In this document: positions 1 through 9,513 of the stretch, one piece after another | How positions within the stretch are numbered: the stretch's first letter is position 1 | Layout: every line of letters begins with the position of its first letter | Assembly (NCBI GenBank): GCA_022839045.1 | Contig: JALHDI010000007.1 | Location: forward strand, 1-47,593 | Direction: 5' to 3' | Length of the DNA stretch: 47,593 nucleotides | Source: Sporomusaceae bacterium | GTDB lineage: Bacteria > Bacillota_C > Negativicutes > Sporomusales_B > UBA7701 | Notes under the pieces: model-generated | Told to the model about the DNA's origin: nothing | What the model saw: only the letters and a program-made list of their open reading frames with translations | Database searches by the model: none | Translations under genes and position numbers: made by a program

Positions 1-53
1 AAGACGTCTTTAACCATTATCGCAAAATGCTGCAAACCAACGACGACCTGTAG
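1..53 (+). CDS. C-terminal end of an unidentified protein (partial)
   Basis: An open frame enters from the left edge (reading frame beginning at base 3) and ends at the TAG at 51-53; its last residues read DVFNHYRKMLQTNDDL. The piece is too short to assign. The next gene starts 17 bases later on the same strand, so the two may be co-transcribed. Confidence 0.4.
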   Translation, partial: DVFNHYRKMLQTNDDL

Positions 54-69
54 GTCCGGAGAATAAACT

Positions 70-1344
70 ATGCGCAATAATATGCTGTCCAAGGCAATAG
101 CGCCGTTCCTTTTAATGCTCGCCATGTTCGGCTACGGCGACGATGACTTGAAGCGACTTGGGGACTTGTTGCGACCGTATGCCGCGCAGGACTATTGGCA
201 AACGCAACCAGCACCGCCGCCGTTGACCAGAACAGTCCTGGTTCGCTCAATTGAAGCAGCCCGGGCGTATTATCTCAATCAACAAAAGTCGGATGGCTCC
301 TTCATCTACGGCAAGGACATGGCCAGTGACGAAGTTTATGAGGACGACAACCAAGTCCGGCAGGCCGGCGCCCTGTGGGGGCTGGCCAGCCTGAACCGCG
401 ACCGCGGCAACGAGCCAACCCGGCGAGGAGTAATTCTCGGACTCGACTTCTTCGCACGCTGCATGACTGTCCTACCGACCGGTGAATCGACCGTGGTCTA
501 CCCAGGCGAGGAGAACATCAAGACCGGCACCGTCGCCTTGTACTGCCTCAGCCTGATCGAATTCCTCCGCGGCCAAGGCATCTCGCTGCCCAAGGAGGTC
601 AAAGACCGATACCAGACTTATCTCGACTTGAACATCACGTACTTGCAATCCATGGAAATGCCGGACGGTTCCTGGGCCCGGTCGTACGATGCGCCGAGCG
701 GTTTTCGGGAAACTATCGCCAGCCCATATTATGACGGCGAGGCGCTGCTGGCCTACTGCAAGGCCGCACGCTATCTTGGTCGGACGGATTTGCTGCCCAG
801 AATCGAATACGCCCTGCCGCGCCTGATCGCCAAGTACACGGTCGTCTGCTGGCGGCCAGGCGGCGACACAAAATTGACTAAGGGATTTTACCAGTGGGGA
901 TGCATGGCCAGCGCCGAATACCTGGAGGCCGGCTGGACAACGCATGCCGATTTGGCGGCTGACGCTGCCCTGGCCATGTCCTGGTGGCTGCTGTATGACA
1001 ACCAGCTCGAATACCGGCAAGGCAACACCGCGTATGCTGTCGAGGGGCTGGTCGGCGCGTGGCGCGTTGCCAAGGTACGCCAGGACACCAAAAGCATGGC
1101 CGTACTCCAGGAGACTGCGGAACGCATCACCAACCAGCTGATTACCTTGCAATACGGCGGCCCCTACCAAGATTTCAATCCCTTGCTGAAATCACTGCGG
1201 CGAGTGCAGCCCGAGTCGTTCGGAGGCATCAGCGCGTCACGCGATTCCGCCGTCGTCCGCATTGACGTGCAACAGCATCAAACCCATGCCATGCTGATGA
1301 TCCTCAACTGCTTTTTTACCGAGACGCCGGCCGACTCAAAGTAA
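70..1344 (+). CDS. secreted alpha/alpha-toroid-like protein of unknown function
   Basis: The 424-residue protein starts at an ATG preceded by a GGAG ribosome site. Its N-terminus (a short basic stretch, then IAPFLLMLAMFG) looks like a signal peptide. The body contains repeated helical segments with small/aromatic motifs such as KSDGSFIYG, AGALWGLASL, DGSWARSYD and YYDGEALLAYCKAARY. This pattern is typical of alpha/alpha toroid folds (six-hairpin glycosidase or terpene-cyclase-like). No catalytic residues can be assigned, so no function is claimed. Base composition and codon use look less GC-biased than in neighbouring genes. The 3' end overlaps by 9 bases the 3' end of the opposite-strand racemase, which is itself shortened. 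This suggests a rearrangement or acquired segment to the left. Confidence 0.7.
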   Translation: MRNNMLSKAIAPFLLMLAMFGYGDDDLKRLGDLLRPYAAQDYWQTQPAPPPLTRTVLVRSIEAARAYYLNQQKSDGSFIYGKDMASDEVYEDDNQVRQAGALWGLASLNRDRGNEPTRRGVILGLDFFARCMTVLPTGESTVVYPGEENIKTGTVALYCLSLIEFLRGQGISLPKEVKDRYQTYLDLNITYLQSMEMPDGSWARSYDAPSGFRETIASPYYDGEALLAYCKAARYLGRTDLLPRIEYALPRLIAKYTVVCWRPGGDTKLTKGFYQWGCMASAEYLEAGWTTHADLAADAALAMSWWLLYDNQLEYRQGNTAYAVEGLVGAWRVAKVRQDTKSMAVLQETAERITNQLITLQYGGPYQDFNPLLKSLRRVQPESFGGISASRDSAVVRIDVQQHQTHAMLMILNCFFTETPADSK

Positions 1345-1833
1345 GTCGCGGGTGGCGATGACGTCAACGCCAACGCCGACGACATCGGGGATGATGACGT
1401 CGATGCCGTATTTATTTTTTATGCGGGTGCGGTAGAAGTCGCCTTCCATGGTGAAGCGGGTGCCAAGCAGGCCGACTTTCCGGAGGCCCCGGGCTGTGAC
1501 GGCTTCGGCCGCGGCGTCGGCGATGTGGAGCAGCGGGATGCCGACTTGGCCGGCGATGTCGTCCGCCATTTTGTGCATGGTGTTGGCGCAGATGATAAGC
1601 AGTTCCGCCCCGCCCCGCTCGACCCGCGTGGCGGCGTCGATCATCAGAGCGGTGAGTTTTTCCCATTCGCCCTTGTGTTGCAGATCGGCGACGACGGCGA
1701 AGTCGACGGAGTACATGAGGCACCGGCAGGAGTGGAGCCCGCCCAGCCTTTCCTTGACTTCCTCGTTGATAATCCGGTAGTATTCGCGCGACGCTTCCCA
1801 GCTCAGGCCGCCGATCAGGCCGACGGTTTTCAT
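1336..1833 (-). CDS. aspartate/glutamate racemase family protein, C-terminally shortened
   Basis: The 165-residue product begins MKTVGLIGGLSWEAS at an ATG with a good upstream site (GGAGGTG). It matches the start of the YgeA-type Asp/Glu racemase family. Visible family motifs are the N-terminal glycine-rich GLIGGLSWEAS, LIICANTMHK with the first catalytic cysteine context, and GLLGTRFTMEGDFY. Family members are usually about 230 residues and carry a second catalytic cysteine near the C-terminus in an ELC-like motif. Here the frame stops after IIPDVVGVGVDVIATRDLL, so that half-site is absent. The gene is probably non-functional or altered. The ORF can extend upstream to 1950, but the ribosome site and family alignment support 1833. 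Confidence 0.75.
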   Translation of the reverse strand: MKTVGLIGGLSWEASREYYRIINEEVKERLGGLHSCRCLMYSVDFAVVADLQHKGEWEKLTALMIDAATRVERGGAELLIICANTMHKMADDIAGQVGIPLLHIADAAAEAVTARGLRKVGLLGTRFTMEGDFYRTRIKNKYGIDVIIPDVVGVGVDVIATRDLL

Positions 1834-1979
1834 ATCGCACCTCCGTGAATGAGCTTTGCTTTTTACCAGCTTACCGGAAAAGGATCGCCATGTATATAAC
1901 AATTGCCGCCGGCGAGGGAGAAATTTGTACCCCCCGGGATGCGTGCGCAAGCCGCTTCTTTAAGGAGGGGCTCGGTCGG

Positions 1980-2283
1980 CTAGAAAACGCGGATGAAGAT
2001 TTCCATCGCCCCGCCGCAGGCCATGCCTTCGTCGGCGGCGACGGCGTTGTCGAGGAGGAGTTCGTGGCGGCGCGACCTGCCCTCGTCAAGCGCTGTGAGG
2101 GCCCGCCGCCTGGCTTCTTCCTCGCCGCAGCCTCCGCCGATGCTGCCCCAGATGCGTCCGGTGCGCGCGACGACCATGGCCGCGCCCGGCTTGCGGGGCG
2201 TCGAGCCGTGGGTGGCGACGACGGTGACGAGAGCCGCCCCCTCTCTCCTGCCGGCGAGTTCGCCGATGATGCGCAGCAGCCCT

Positions 2284-2291
<8 letters not shown>
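1980..2291 (-). CDS. XdhC/CoxI N-terminal-domain protein
   Basis: The 103-residue protein (start MDKGLLRIIGEL) consists of the XdhC/CoxI N-terminal domain. It contains the family segments VATHGSTPRKPGAAM, GSIGGGCGEE and a Cys-Gly-Gly near the end (GMACGGAMEIF). XdhC proteins help insert sulfurated molybdenum cofactor into xanthine-dehydrogenase-type hydroxylases. Here the domain is a separate gene overlapping by 8 bases the gene carrying the Rossmann-type C-terminal domain (2284-3063). It is the last gene of a minus-strand operon with niaP-like, yqeB and the second xdhC. Function is inferred from family; no hydroxylase structural gene is in the window. Confidence 0.8.
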
Positions 2292-3063
<772 letters not shown>

Positions 3064-3083
3064 AGGATTCGCTCCCGTTCCGT

Positions 3084-3884
3084 TTATTTCCCGGTTCGGG
3101 CGGCAAGCAGCGCTTCGAGGACGCCGCCGCCGACCGCCCGCGCTTTGTCGGAGATGGTGAAGCAATATTCGGACCGGCCGCGCGGATCGATGTCGCCGAT
3201 CTTCTGGCCGGCGGCGACGGCCAGGCCGTCGTGGATGAGGCCGCGCAGGATACCGCCGATGGCGGCGGTGACGGGCAGGCCGGCGACATGGCCGACCGCC
3301 TCGCCGGCGGCGACGGTGTCGCCGATGGCCCGCGCCGCCCGGAAGGCGCCGCCGGCGGGAGAGCGCAGCAGCCGCTCGCTGCCGTAGCCGCCGATAAGCC
3401 CGGGAACGCCGGTGTCGGGCAGGGCCTCGCCCTGTTCGATCACCCGGCCGAGGTAGTGGCCGCGGGCCGTCTCGACGACATAGCCGACGTCCCGGCCGGC
3501 GGCGAAGCCCGGCCCGAGGCCGACGACCACCGGCGCGTCGCTCATGCTGGTGCCGGTGTTGCGTTTAGCGAGGATGGCGTCGATTACCGCCCACGGCTTA
3601 ATCGCTCTCACGGCCTCGCCCCGCGGGTCGACGACGACGGCTACCAGGCCCTGGCCGGTTACAGCCGCGGCGTCTTCAAGCTCGGTCCTGACCGCCGTCA
3701 CCCCTTCGACGGTCGTGCGGCCGTCGAAGACGGCGGCGGCGAAGGCGACCGGCCGGCGGATGACGGTGGGCTGCGGCAGTTCGGTCATGACGACGGCGAA
3801 ACCGCTGCGGAAGAGGCGGTGGGCGACGCCGGTGGCCAGGTCGCCGGCGCCTTTGATGACGAGGAGTAGGTTTTCCTTGTCCAA
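3084..3884 (-). CDS. yqeB: YqeB, selenium-dependent molybdenum hydroxylase system protein
   Basis: The 266-residue protein begins (M)DKENLLLVIKGAGDLATGVAHRLF and contains AKRNTGTSMSDAPVVVGLGPGF and GGILRGLIHDGL. These are hallmarks of the EF2563/YqeB family, which occurs with selenium-dependent molybdenum hydroxylases (xanthine, purine or nicotinate type) and is thought to take part in making or inserting their labile selenium cofactor. The start is taken at the TTG at 3884, preceded by AAGGTGA. A TTG at 3917 would extend it by 11 residues but lacks a ribosome site. It lies between the niaP-like transporter and two xdhC-like genes. It is consistent with the organism making selenoproteins (see grdA and grdB). 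Confidence 0.85.
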   Translation of the reverse strand: MDKENLLLVIKGAGDLATGVAHRLFRSGFAVVMTELPQPTVIRRPVAFAAAVFDGRTTVEGVTAVRTELEDAAAVTGQGLVAVVVDPRGEAVRAIKPWAVIDAILAKRNTGTSMSDAPVVVGLGPGFAAGRDVGYVVETARGHYLGRVIEQGEALPDTGVPGLIGGYGSERLLRSPAGGAFRAARAIGDTVAAGEAVGHVAGLPVTAAIGGILRGLIHDGLAVAAGQKIGDIDPRGRSEYCFTISDKARAVGGGVLEALLAARTGK

Positions 3885-3921
3885 GGAGGTCACCTTGCTT
3901 CCCTGCGTTGTGGTCAAGTTG

Positions 3922-5247
3922 TCAGCGGTTCAGTTCGTCGAGCGATTTGTGCATCGTTTCCTCGCCGAGGACGAAGACGTTGAGGGCGGTGACGACGAGC
4001 ACGGCGGTGAAAAGGGTGAAGACGAGGGCGAACTTATCCGGGCCGGTCATTATCCAGCCGACGACGCTGGGGGCGAAGATGCCGCCGACGCGGCCGAAGG
4101 CGGCCGCGAAGCCCACGCCGCTGGCGCGGGCGTGGGTGGGGTAGAGCTCGGGCGAATAGGTGTAGACGACGCCCCAGGCGCCGAGGTTGAAGAAGGATAG
4201 CAGGCAGCCGTAGACGAGGATCTCAGTGCCTGTTTGGGCGATGCCGAAGAAATAGGCGCATACGGCGCAGGCGGCCAGGAAGGAGGAAAGGGTGATTTTG
4301 CGGCCGATGCGGTCGACGAGGTAGGCGGCGGTGAAGTAGCCCGGTATCTGGGCGAGCGTCATCCACAGGACGAATTCGAACGAGCGGATGAGGGTGTGCC
4401 CGCTCTTGACGAGCAGGGACGGCAGCCAGGTGAAGATGCCGTAGTAGGAGAAGACGATGCCGAACCACAGTATCCAAAGGCAGATCGTCCGCCGCAGATA
4501 CTGCCCCTTCCACAGGTCGACGAAGGCGAACTTGACCTTGGGGGCGGCGATTTCGGCGGCACTGGGCGGTTCGCCCACCGGCACGCCAAGCTCGCGCTCG
4601 ATGGCGGCGACTTGCTCGTGGGCTTCCTGGTAGCGTCCCTTGTCGACGAGGTAAAGGACCGACTCGGGGACCGTCCGCCACAGCACGAAGACCAATAACG
4701 CCGGCAAGGAACCGATATAGAAGGCTATCTGCCAGCCGTACTGAGGAATAATATAATAGGCGATGACGGCGGCGGCCAGCCAGCCGATGGCCCAGGCGCT
4801 CTCGAGCAGCACGATCATGCGGCCGCGGTGACGGGCGGGCGAGTATTCGCTCATTAGGGTGACGGCCACCGGCAACTGGCCGCCGACGCCGAAACCGACG
4901 AGGAAGCGGAAGAAAAGCAGCGATTCGTAGCTCCAGGCCAGACCGCACAGGCCGGTGGCCGCGCTGTAGACAACAAGGGTCGCCGCGAAGAGCTTCTTGC
5001 GCCCCATCATGTCGGCCAGCCGGCCCGACAGCGCCGCGCCGCAGGCCATGCCCACCAGGCCGATGCTGCCGATATAGCCGATCTGGGTCGAGGTGAGTCC
5101 CCAGGTTTCGATCATCTTCGCAAGCACGAAGGCGACGATGCCGGTGTCCATCGAATCGAACGCCCAGCCGACCATCGTGAGAACGAGCAGCCGCCAGTGA
5201 AATTTGCCCAGCGGAAGGTTGCTTAACCGATCGGATACACTTGCCAT
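3922..5247 (-). CDS. niaP: major facilitator transporter, NiaP (niacin) type
   Basis: The 441-residue protein has about 12 hydrophobic segments and the MFS loop motif GRLADMMGRKK between TM2 and TM3, with a second copy (VDRIGRKIT) in the C-terminal half. Segments such as GWAFDSMDTGIVAFVLA, VGFGVGGQLPVAVTLMSEY, LLESAWAIGWLAAAVIAYY and FSYYGIFTWLP closely resemble the bacterial niacin transporter NiaP (B. subtilis YceI). Substrate is inferred from that resemblance. It is the first gene of the operon with yqeB and two xdhC-like genes, so nicotinate import may feed a molybdenum/selenium nicotinate hydroxylase encoded elsewhere. The open frame runs upstream to 5430, but the family N-terminus starts at 5247, after a G-rich site. 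Confidence 0.8.
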   Translation of the reverse strand: MASVSDRLSNLPLGKFHWRLLVLTMVGWAFDSMDTGIVAFVLAKMIETWGLTSTQIGYIGSIGLVGMACGAALSGRLADMMGRKKLFAATLVVYSAATGLCGLAWSYESLLFFRFLVGFGVGGQLPVAVTLMSEYSPARHRGRMIVLLESAWAIGWLAAAVIAYYIIPQYGWQIAFYIGSLPALLVFVLWRTVPESVLYLVDKGRYQEAHEQVAAIERELGVPVGEPPSAAEIAAPKVKFAFVDLWKGQYLRRTICLWILWFGIVFSYYGIFTWLPSLLVKSGHTLIRSFEFVLWMTLAQIPGYFTAAYLVDRIGRKITLSSFLAACAVCAYFFGIAQTGTEILVYGCLLSFFNLGAWGVVYTYSPELYPTHARASGVGFAAAFGRVGGIFAPSVVGWIMTGPDKFALVFTLFTAVLVVTALNVFVLGEETMHKSLDELNR

Positions 5248-5696
5248 TGTTTTGACTGACCCCCACATTTCTTTGGGCCGCGGATTGTCGGACGATAAGC
5301 CGCGTGACTGCGCGGCGGCGACTTCGGCCCCGAAGATTATTATCCCCGCCCTGTCCGGCATCAAGCCGGCGCGTAAACGAAGCAGCGCAAAAACAGCCGC
5401 AGCGGTGTCTTTGCGCCAAAGAATTGCCAAGTACTATGTCCGATACTTGCGGGTACACTAAGCCGGGAGCGGGAATTCATCGTCTTTGGCGCCGCCAGTG
5501 CCTAACCCGTGATTAGCTTAATTCGCCGCCTGGGATGGATATCCTTTTTTACAAGATAATCCGCCGTTTCGCCCGCGAAGCCTCGAAAAAAACCGAAATT
5601 TGTCCGATTATTCCGCCTTCCGGCGGTACTCTTATATTGCACACAAGTATATGCTATAATCAAAGTGTTTAAGAATCTTGCGGGGAGGAACGCACC
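5248..5696. other. 449-base intergenic region between divergent niaP-like and DUF47/Pit genes
   Basis: No gene is supported here; the open frames are short, lack family features and are mostly in antisense to each other. The right-hand end carries the clear plus-strand promoter for the phosphate operon. I see no convincing minus-strand promoter for the niaP-like operon and no riboswitch-like fold that I recognise. Confidence 0.5.
5632..5660 (+). promoter_or_regulatory. sigma-A-type promoter, extended -10, for the DUF47-pit operon
   Basis: A perfect TATAAT at 5655-5660 is preceded by TG one base away (extended -10). A weak -35 (TTATAT, 5632-5637) sits at 17 bases. Transcription would begin near 5667, about 30 bases before the GTG start. 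Confidence 0.65.
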
Positions 5697-6326
5697 GTGG
5701 CCTTTCGTCTGAAGCCCAAAGAAGAGAAGTTTTTCGAGTTTCTGGCCGACCATGCCGCGCTGGCCAAGAAGGCGAGCGATACGATGGTGAAGGCCTTCGA
5801 GGAACAGGAGCGGCTCGGCGAAATCCTGTCCGAAGTGGAAGGCCTTGAGGCAGAGGCCGACGAACTTGTGGAAAAAATCCTCAAAAAGCTCCATAAAACC
5901 TTTATCACCCCCTTCGACCGCGAAGATATCTTTGCTCTCGCCCAGAAACTGGACGACCTCGTTGACGCAATGAAGGGAATTGTCGACAAGATGCACATGT
6001 ACAACGTCGGCGCCGCTTCGCCCGAGGTCCGCGAATTGGTCTCCCTCGTCCACACCAGCATCACTCAGGTGGTCAAGTGCATAAATTACCTGAGCGAGCT
6101 TAAGAAGCAGCACCTGAAGCTCGAGGCCCGCTGCAACCGGATCGTGTCTTTGGAGTCGGAGGGCGACGTCCTCTATCGCCGGGAGATGGCCAAGCTCTTC
6201 CGCGAGGGCTGCGACCCGATCGAGATCATCAAGTGGAAGGAAGTCCTCACCAGCCTGGAAGATACCCTCGACATCTGCGAAGATATCACCCAGCTTCTGA
6301 AAAGGGTAGTGCTGAAATATGCCTGA
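5697..6326 (+). CDS. DUF47 / PhoU-like phosphate transport accessory protein
   Basis: The 209-residue, highly charged, helical protein starts MAFRLKPKEEKFFEFLADHA at a GTG preceded by GGGGAGG. It belongs to the DUF47 (YkaA/TIGR00153) family of PhoU-like helical-bundle proteins. Family motifs are DREDIFALAQKLDDLVDAM and the C-terminal WKEVLTSLEDTLDICEDI. Members are almost always encoded directly before a Pit-type phosphate transporter and are thought to modulate it. Here the stop codon overlaps the start of pit by 8 bases, implying translational coupling. Confidence 0.88.
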   Translation: MAFRLKPKEEKFFEFLADHAALAKKASDTMVKAFEEQERLGEILSEVEGLEAEADELVEKILKKLHKTFITPFDREDIFALAQKLDDLVDAMKGIVDKMHMYNVGAASPEVRELVSLVHTSITQVVKCINYLSELKKQHLKLEARCNRIVSLESEGDVLYRREMAKLFREGCDPIEIIKWKEVLTSLEDTLDICEDITQLLKRVVLKYA

Positions 6327-7314
6327 CTTGTGGTGGCTGTACGCAGTAGTTATTTTCGCCCTGGCCTTCGATTATATCAACGGCTTCCACGACACCGCCA
6401 ACGCCATCGCCACGTCGGTTTCGACGCGGGCTCTGGCCCCGCATCATGCCGTCTGGTTGGCAGCCACCCTGAACTTTCTCGGTGCGCTCCTGAGCACCGG
6501 GGTCGCTAAGACCATCGGCGGCGACATCGTCAAGTCGGCGCAGCTCATCGACCAGCCGGTGATTATCGCCGCGCTCGTCGGGGCGATTTTCTGGAACCTC
6601 CTCACCTGGTGGCTGGGAATCCCGTCGAGTTCGTCCCACGCGCTGATCGGCGGCGTGATGGGCGCGGTCATCGCCGGGCGCGGTCTCTATGCCCTCAAAT
6701 TCGCCGGCATCCAGAAAATCGTTCTCTCCCTGATCCTGTCGCCCGTCATCGCCCTTATCACCGGTTATTTTGTGATGATACTCCTGCTGTGGATTTTCGG
6801 CCGCCTGGGACCCGGCCTCCTCAACACCGGCTTCAAACGGATGCAGCTTGTGTCGGCCAGCCTGATGGCCTTTTCCCACGGCTCGAACGACGCCCAGAAG
6901 GCAATGGGCATCATCACCCTCTCCCTGCTGGCCGCCGGCCAGATCCCCTCACTGGAGGTGCCGACATGGACCAAACTGGCCTGCGCCATGGCCATGGGCC
7001 TCGGCACGGCCGCCGGCGGCTGGAAGATCATCAAGACGATGGGCACGCGCATCTTCCGCATGGAGCCGATCAACGGCTTCGCCGCCGACCTCAACTCGGC
7101 CCTCGTCATTTTCGGCGCCACCTTCCTTCATCTGCCGGTTAGCACGACCCATGTAGTCTCCGGCTCGATCATGGGCGTGGGCTCGGCCCAGCGGGTGACG
7201 GCGGTGCGCTGGACTACGGCCCGCCAGATGGTCTTCGCCTGGCTGCTCACCATCCCGGCCAGCGGCGCGACCAGCGCCCTGACCTATTATCTGTACAAAT
7301 TGCTGTTCCTGTAG
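6319..7314 (+). CDS. pit: low-affinity inorganic phosphate transporter, Pit family
   Basis: The 331-residue integral membrane protein has two inverted Pit signature repeats: DYINGFHDTANAIATSVSTR near residue 15 and SHGSNDAQKAMG near residue 190. These GxxD/GSND motifs line the phosphate path in PiT/PHO-4 carriers. About ten hydrophobic segments are visible. It follows and overlaps the DUF47 gene, forming a two-gene operon closed by the terminator at 7353. It presumably imports metal-phosphate or phosphate driven by a cation gradient. Length fits bacterial members. Confidence 0.9.
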   Translation: MPDLWWLYAVVIFALAFDYINGFHDTANAIATSVSTRALAPHHAVWLAATLNFLGALLSTGVAKTIGGDIVKSAQLIDQPVIIAALVGAIFWNLLTWWLGIPSSSSHALIGGVMGAVIAGRGLYALKFAGIQKIVLSLILSPVIALITGYFVMILLLWIFGRLGPGLLNTGFKRMQLVSASLMAFSHGSNDAQKAMGIITLSLLAAGQIPSLEVPTWTKLACAMAMGLGTAAGGWKIIKTMGTRIFRMEPINGFAADLNSALVIFGATFLHLPVSTTHVVSGSIMGVGSAQRVTAVRWTTARQMVFAWLLTIPASGATSALTYYLYKLLFL

Positions 7315-7352
7315 CCGCGCACACGGCCGAACAACCGCACGTTCCGCCACCC

Positions 7353-7378
7353 GAGGGTATCGCGAGATACTCTTTTTT
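7353..7378 (+). terminator. intrinsic terminator after pit
   Basis: GAGGGTATC pairs with GATACTCTT (two G-U pairs) around a GCGA tetraloop, and the stem runs into a T-rich tract. It ends the phosphate operon and separates it from the response regulator gene. Confidence 0.7.
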
Positions 7379-7465
7379 CGTTTGTCCCTGGCGTCGCTTG
7401 GTTGTGAGGGTATAAGAGCAGCCGCCGGGTGTAACCTTAAGATTAGAAACGGCGGAGGTGTGCCG

Positions 7466-8140
7466 ATGAGAATTCTGGTGGTGGAAGACGATGCCCCCCT
7501 GCGGGAGGCTATCGTGGCCGTGCTGAAGGAGGACGACTACACGGTCGACGAGGCGGCCAGCGGCGACGATGGTCTTTATCACGCCCGCGAGGGAGTGCAC
7601 GACCTGATTATCCTCGACGTGATGCTGCCGGGGATGGACGGGCTGGATGTCGTGCGGCGGCTGAGGGCGGACGGCTGCCGCACGCCGATCATGCTGCTGA
7701 CCGCCAGGGACAGCGTCGCCGACAAGGTGGCCGGGCTCGATGCGGGGGCCGATGATTATCTGGTCAAACCGTTCGCCGTCCCGGAGCTGCTCGCAAGAGT
7801 CAAGGCCCTGCTGCGCCGTGGCGGGCCGGTGGGTGCGGACGGGGAGCTCCGCTACGGCGGCATCGCCGCCAACCCTAAGACGAAGGACGCTTTCGTGGCC
7901 GACGCCGCCCTCCACCTCACCGTTAAGGAGTACGAGCTGCTGGAGTTCCTGCTCCTCAACCGCGAACAGATCCTCACCCGCGAGCAAATCTTCGACCGTG
8001 TGTGGGGGTTCGAATCGGACACCACTCACGGCATCGTCGACCTTTACATCCATTATCTGCGCAAAAAGCTCGCCCCCTTCGGCCGCGACGCCGTCATCCA
8101 GACCGTCCGCGGGGCGGGTTTCATGCTGAAGGAAAAATAA
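7466..8140 (+). CDS. OmpR-family response regulator of efflux system 1
   Basis: The 224-residue protein begins MRILVVEDDAPLREAI (acidic pocket DD) and has the phosphorylation site in LIILDVMLPGMDG, the switch Thr in LLTARD and Lys in YLVKPF. A C-terminal winged helix follows (HLTVKEYELLEFLL, REQIFDRVWG, VDLYIHYLRKK). The start follows GGAGGTG; an upstream in-frame extension to 7382 has no support. The kinase gene begins one base after its stop. The TolC/MacAB operon directly downstream is its likely target (see the direct repeat at 9433). Confidence 0.9.
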   Translation: MRILVVEDDAPLREAIVAVLKEDDYTVDEAASGDDGLYHAREGVHDLIILDVMLPGMDGLDVVRRLRADGCRTPIMLLTARDSVADKVAGLDAGADDYLVKPFAVPELLARVKALLRRGGPVGADGELRYGGIAANPKTKDAFVADAALHLTVKEYELLEFLLLNREQILTREQIFDRVWGFESDTTHGIVDLYIHYLRKKLAPFGRDAVIQTVRGAGFMLKEK

Positions 8141-8141
8141 C

Positions 8142-9398
8142 ATGTTCCGGAAGACGCTCCGCAAGCTGACAATTCTCAACTCGCTTGTGTTTTTTCTCGT
8201 CTTGGTGTCGTTCGGCGGCTCGCTGTACGGCTTCGTCGCCTACCAACTCTTCGACGAGGTGGACGACGCGATGCGCGACAGGCTCGAAGCCTTCCGTGTG
8301 GCCGGCGGGCGCCCGAGTATGGTCTTCAGCCGCCCGGCCGCTTTCGACCCGCGGATTTTTTTGTTTGTCCGCGACGCCGACGGCCGGGTCGTCAATTTTT
8401 ACCCGGTCGATAATATCGAGGCCGTGAGAGCGGTGGCAGCGGGGGCGAAGCCGGGCAAGCCCCAGATGCGTAAAGCCGGCGACCACATCTACCGCTCCCG
8501 CTCCGTGCCCTACCAGGGCGGCGGGGAAGCGCTTGCGCGGCCCGAGGGGACGTTCGCCGTCACGGATGTGGTGGCTGTTGCGATTGTCGACTCGGAGGCG
8601 GCGATGCTGCGACGGCTGCTGGTGATTATCCTGGCCGCCGCAGCCGCCGGAATGCTGGCGGCGGTGGTGGCCGGCTACTTCCTGGCCAGGCGGGCTCTGG
8701 TGCCCGTGCGGTCGGCGTGGGAAAAGCAGCAGCAGTTCGTCGCCGACGCCTCGCATGAGCTGCGGACGCCGCTGGCGGTGATCAAGGCCAACGCCGAACT
8801 CCTCCTCCGCTACCCGGACCGCACCGTCCAGGAGGAAAGTGTCCGCATCACCAACGTCGTCCGCGAGACCAACCGTATGATCAGGCTGGTGGCCACGTTG
8901 CTCACGCTCGCCAGGGCCGACGCCGGCCAGCCGGAGCTCGCGGCCGAGGAGGTACGGCTCGACGGCCTTGTGACCGCCGCGGCCGACCAGTTCAGGCCGC
9001 TGGCCGAGCAGAAAGGGGTGGCGCTCGGGGTAGCGGCCGCGGACGGCGTGACGGTGCGCGCCGATCAGGAGCGTCTCCAGCAGTTGTTCGTCATCCTGCT
9101 CGATAACGCCGTGAAGTATACCCCGGCGGGCGGCAGCGTGACGGTGGCCTGTCGCCGACAGGCGGGTCAGGCTGTTCTGACCGTCGCCGATACCGGCGCC
9201 GGGATACCGCCGGACGACGTGCCGCGGATCTTCGACCGCTTTTTCCGCGGCGACCGGGCCCGCTCGCGCGGCGAGGACGGCGCCGGGCTCGGCCTGGCGA
9301 TCGCCCGCTGGATCGTCGAGAGCCACGGCGGGAAGATACGGGCCGAGAGCGCGGTGGGCGCGGGTACGACGATCACCGTGACGCTGCCGGTGAGGTGA
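8142..9398 (+). CDS. sensor histidine kinase of efflux system 1
   Basis: The 418-residue membrane kinase has TM1 at about residues 9-35, an extracytoplasmic sensor of about 120 residues, and TM2 at about 155-180 (LLVIILAAAAAGMLAAVVAG). The H-box is FVADASHELRTPLAVIKANA, the N-box LLDNAVKYTPAGG, the G1 box ADTGAGIPPDD, then FDRFFRG and G2 GAGLGLAIA. The linker between TM2 and the H-box is short and does not show a full HAMP domain. It is paired with the regulator one base upstream. The signal is unknown; the genomic link to tripartite efflux suggests toxic compounds or envelope stress. Confidence 0.9.
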   Translation: MFRKTLRKLTILNSLVFFLVLVSFGGSLYGFVAYQLFDEVDDAMRDRLEAFRVAGGRPSMVFSRPAAFDPRIFLFVRDADGRVVNFYPVDNIEAVRAVAAGAKPGKPQMRKAGDHIYRSRSVPYQGGGEALARPEGTFAVTDVVAVAIVDSEAAMLRRLLVIILAAAAAGMLAAVVAGYFLARRALVPVRSAWEKQQQFVADASHELRTPLAVIKANAELLLRYPDRTVQEESVRITNVVRETNRMIRLVATLLTLARADAGQPELAAEEVRLDGLVTAAADQFRPLAEQKGVALGVAAADGVTVRADQERLQQLFVILLDNAVKYTPAGGSVTVACRRQAGQAVLTVADTGAGIPPDDVPRIFDRFFRGDRARSRGEDGAGLGLAIARWIVESHGGKIRAESAVGAGTTITVTLPVR

Positions 9399-9432
9399 AG
9401 AGGTTGGTTTATACTATTTACCACCCCCGGTT

Positions 9433-9464
9433 CTAAAGAAAAACTAAAACTGGTCGGCTAGAAT
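9433..9464 (+). promoter_or_regulatory. candidate response-regulator direct repeat and -10 of efflux operon 1
   Basis: CTAAAG at 9433 and CTAAAA at 9444 form an 11-base-spaced direct repeat, as OmpR-type regulators prefer. A TAGAAT -10 candidate begins at 9459, 26 bases from the first half-site. This is exactly the geometry seen at the second efflux operon (32457/32483). No standard -35 is present, which would fit activation. Confidence 0.4.
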
Positions 9465-9513
9465 TGCTCTATATGGTTTCCTAGCCACATACATCAGCGA
9501 ACAACAGGGGGGA

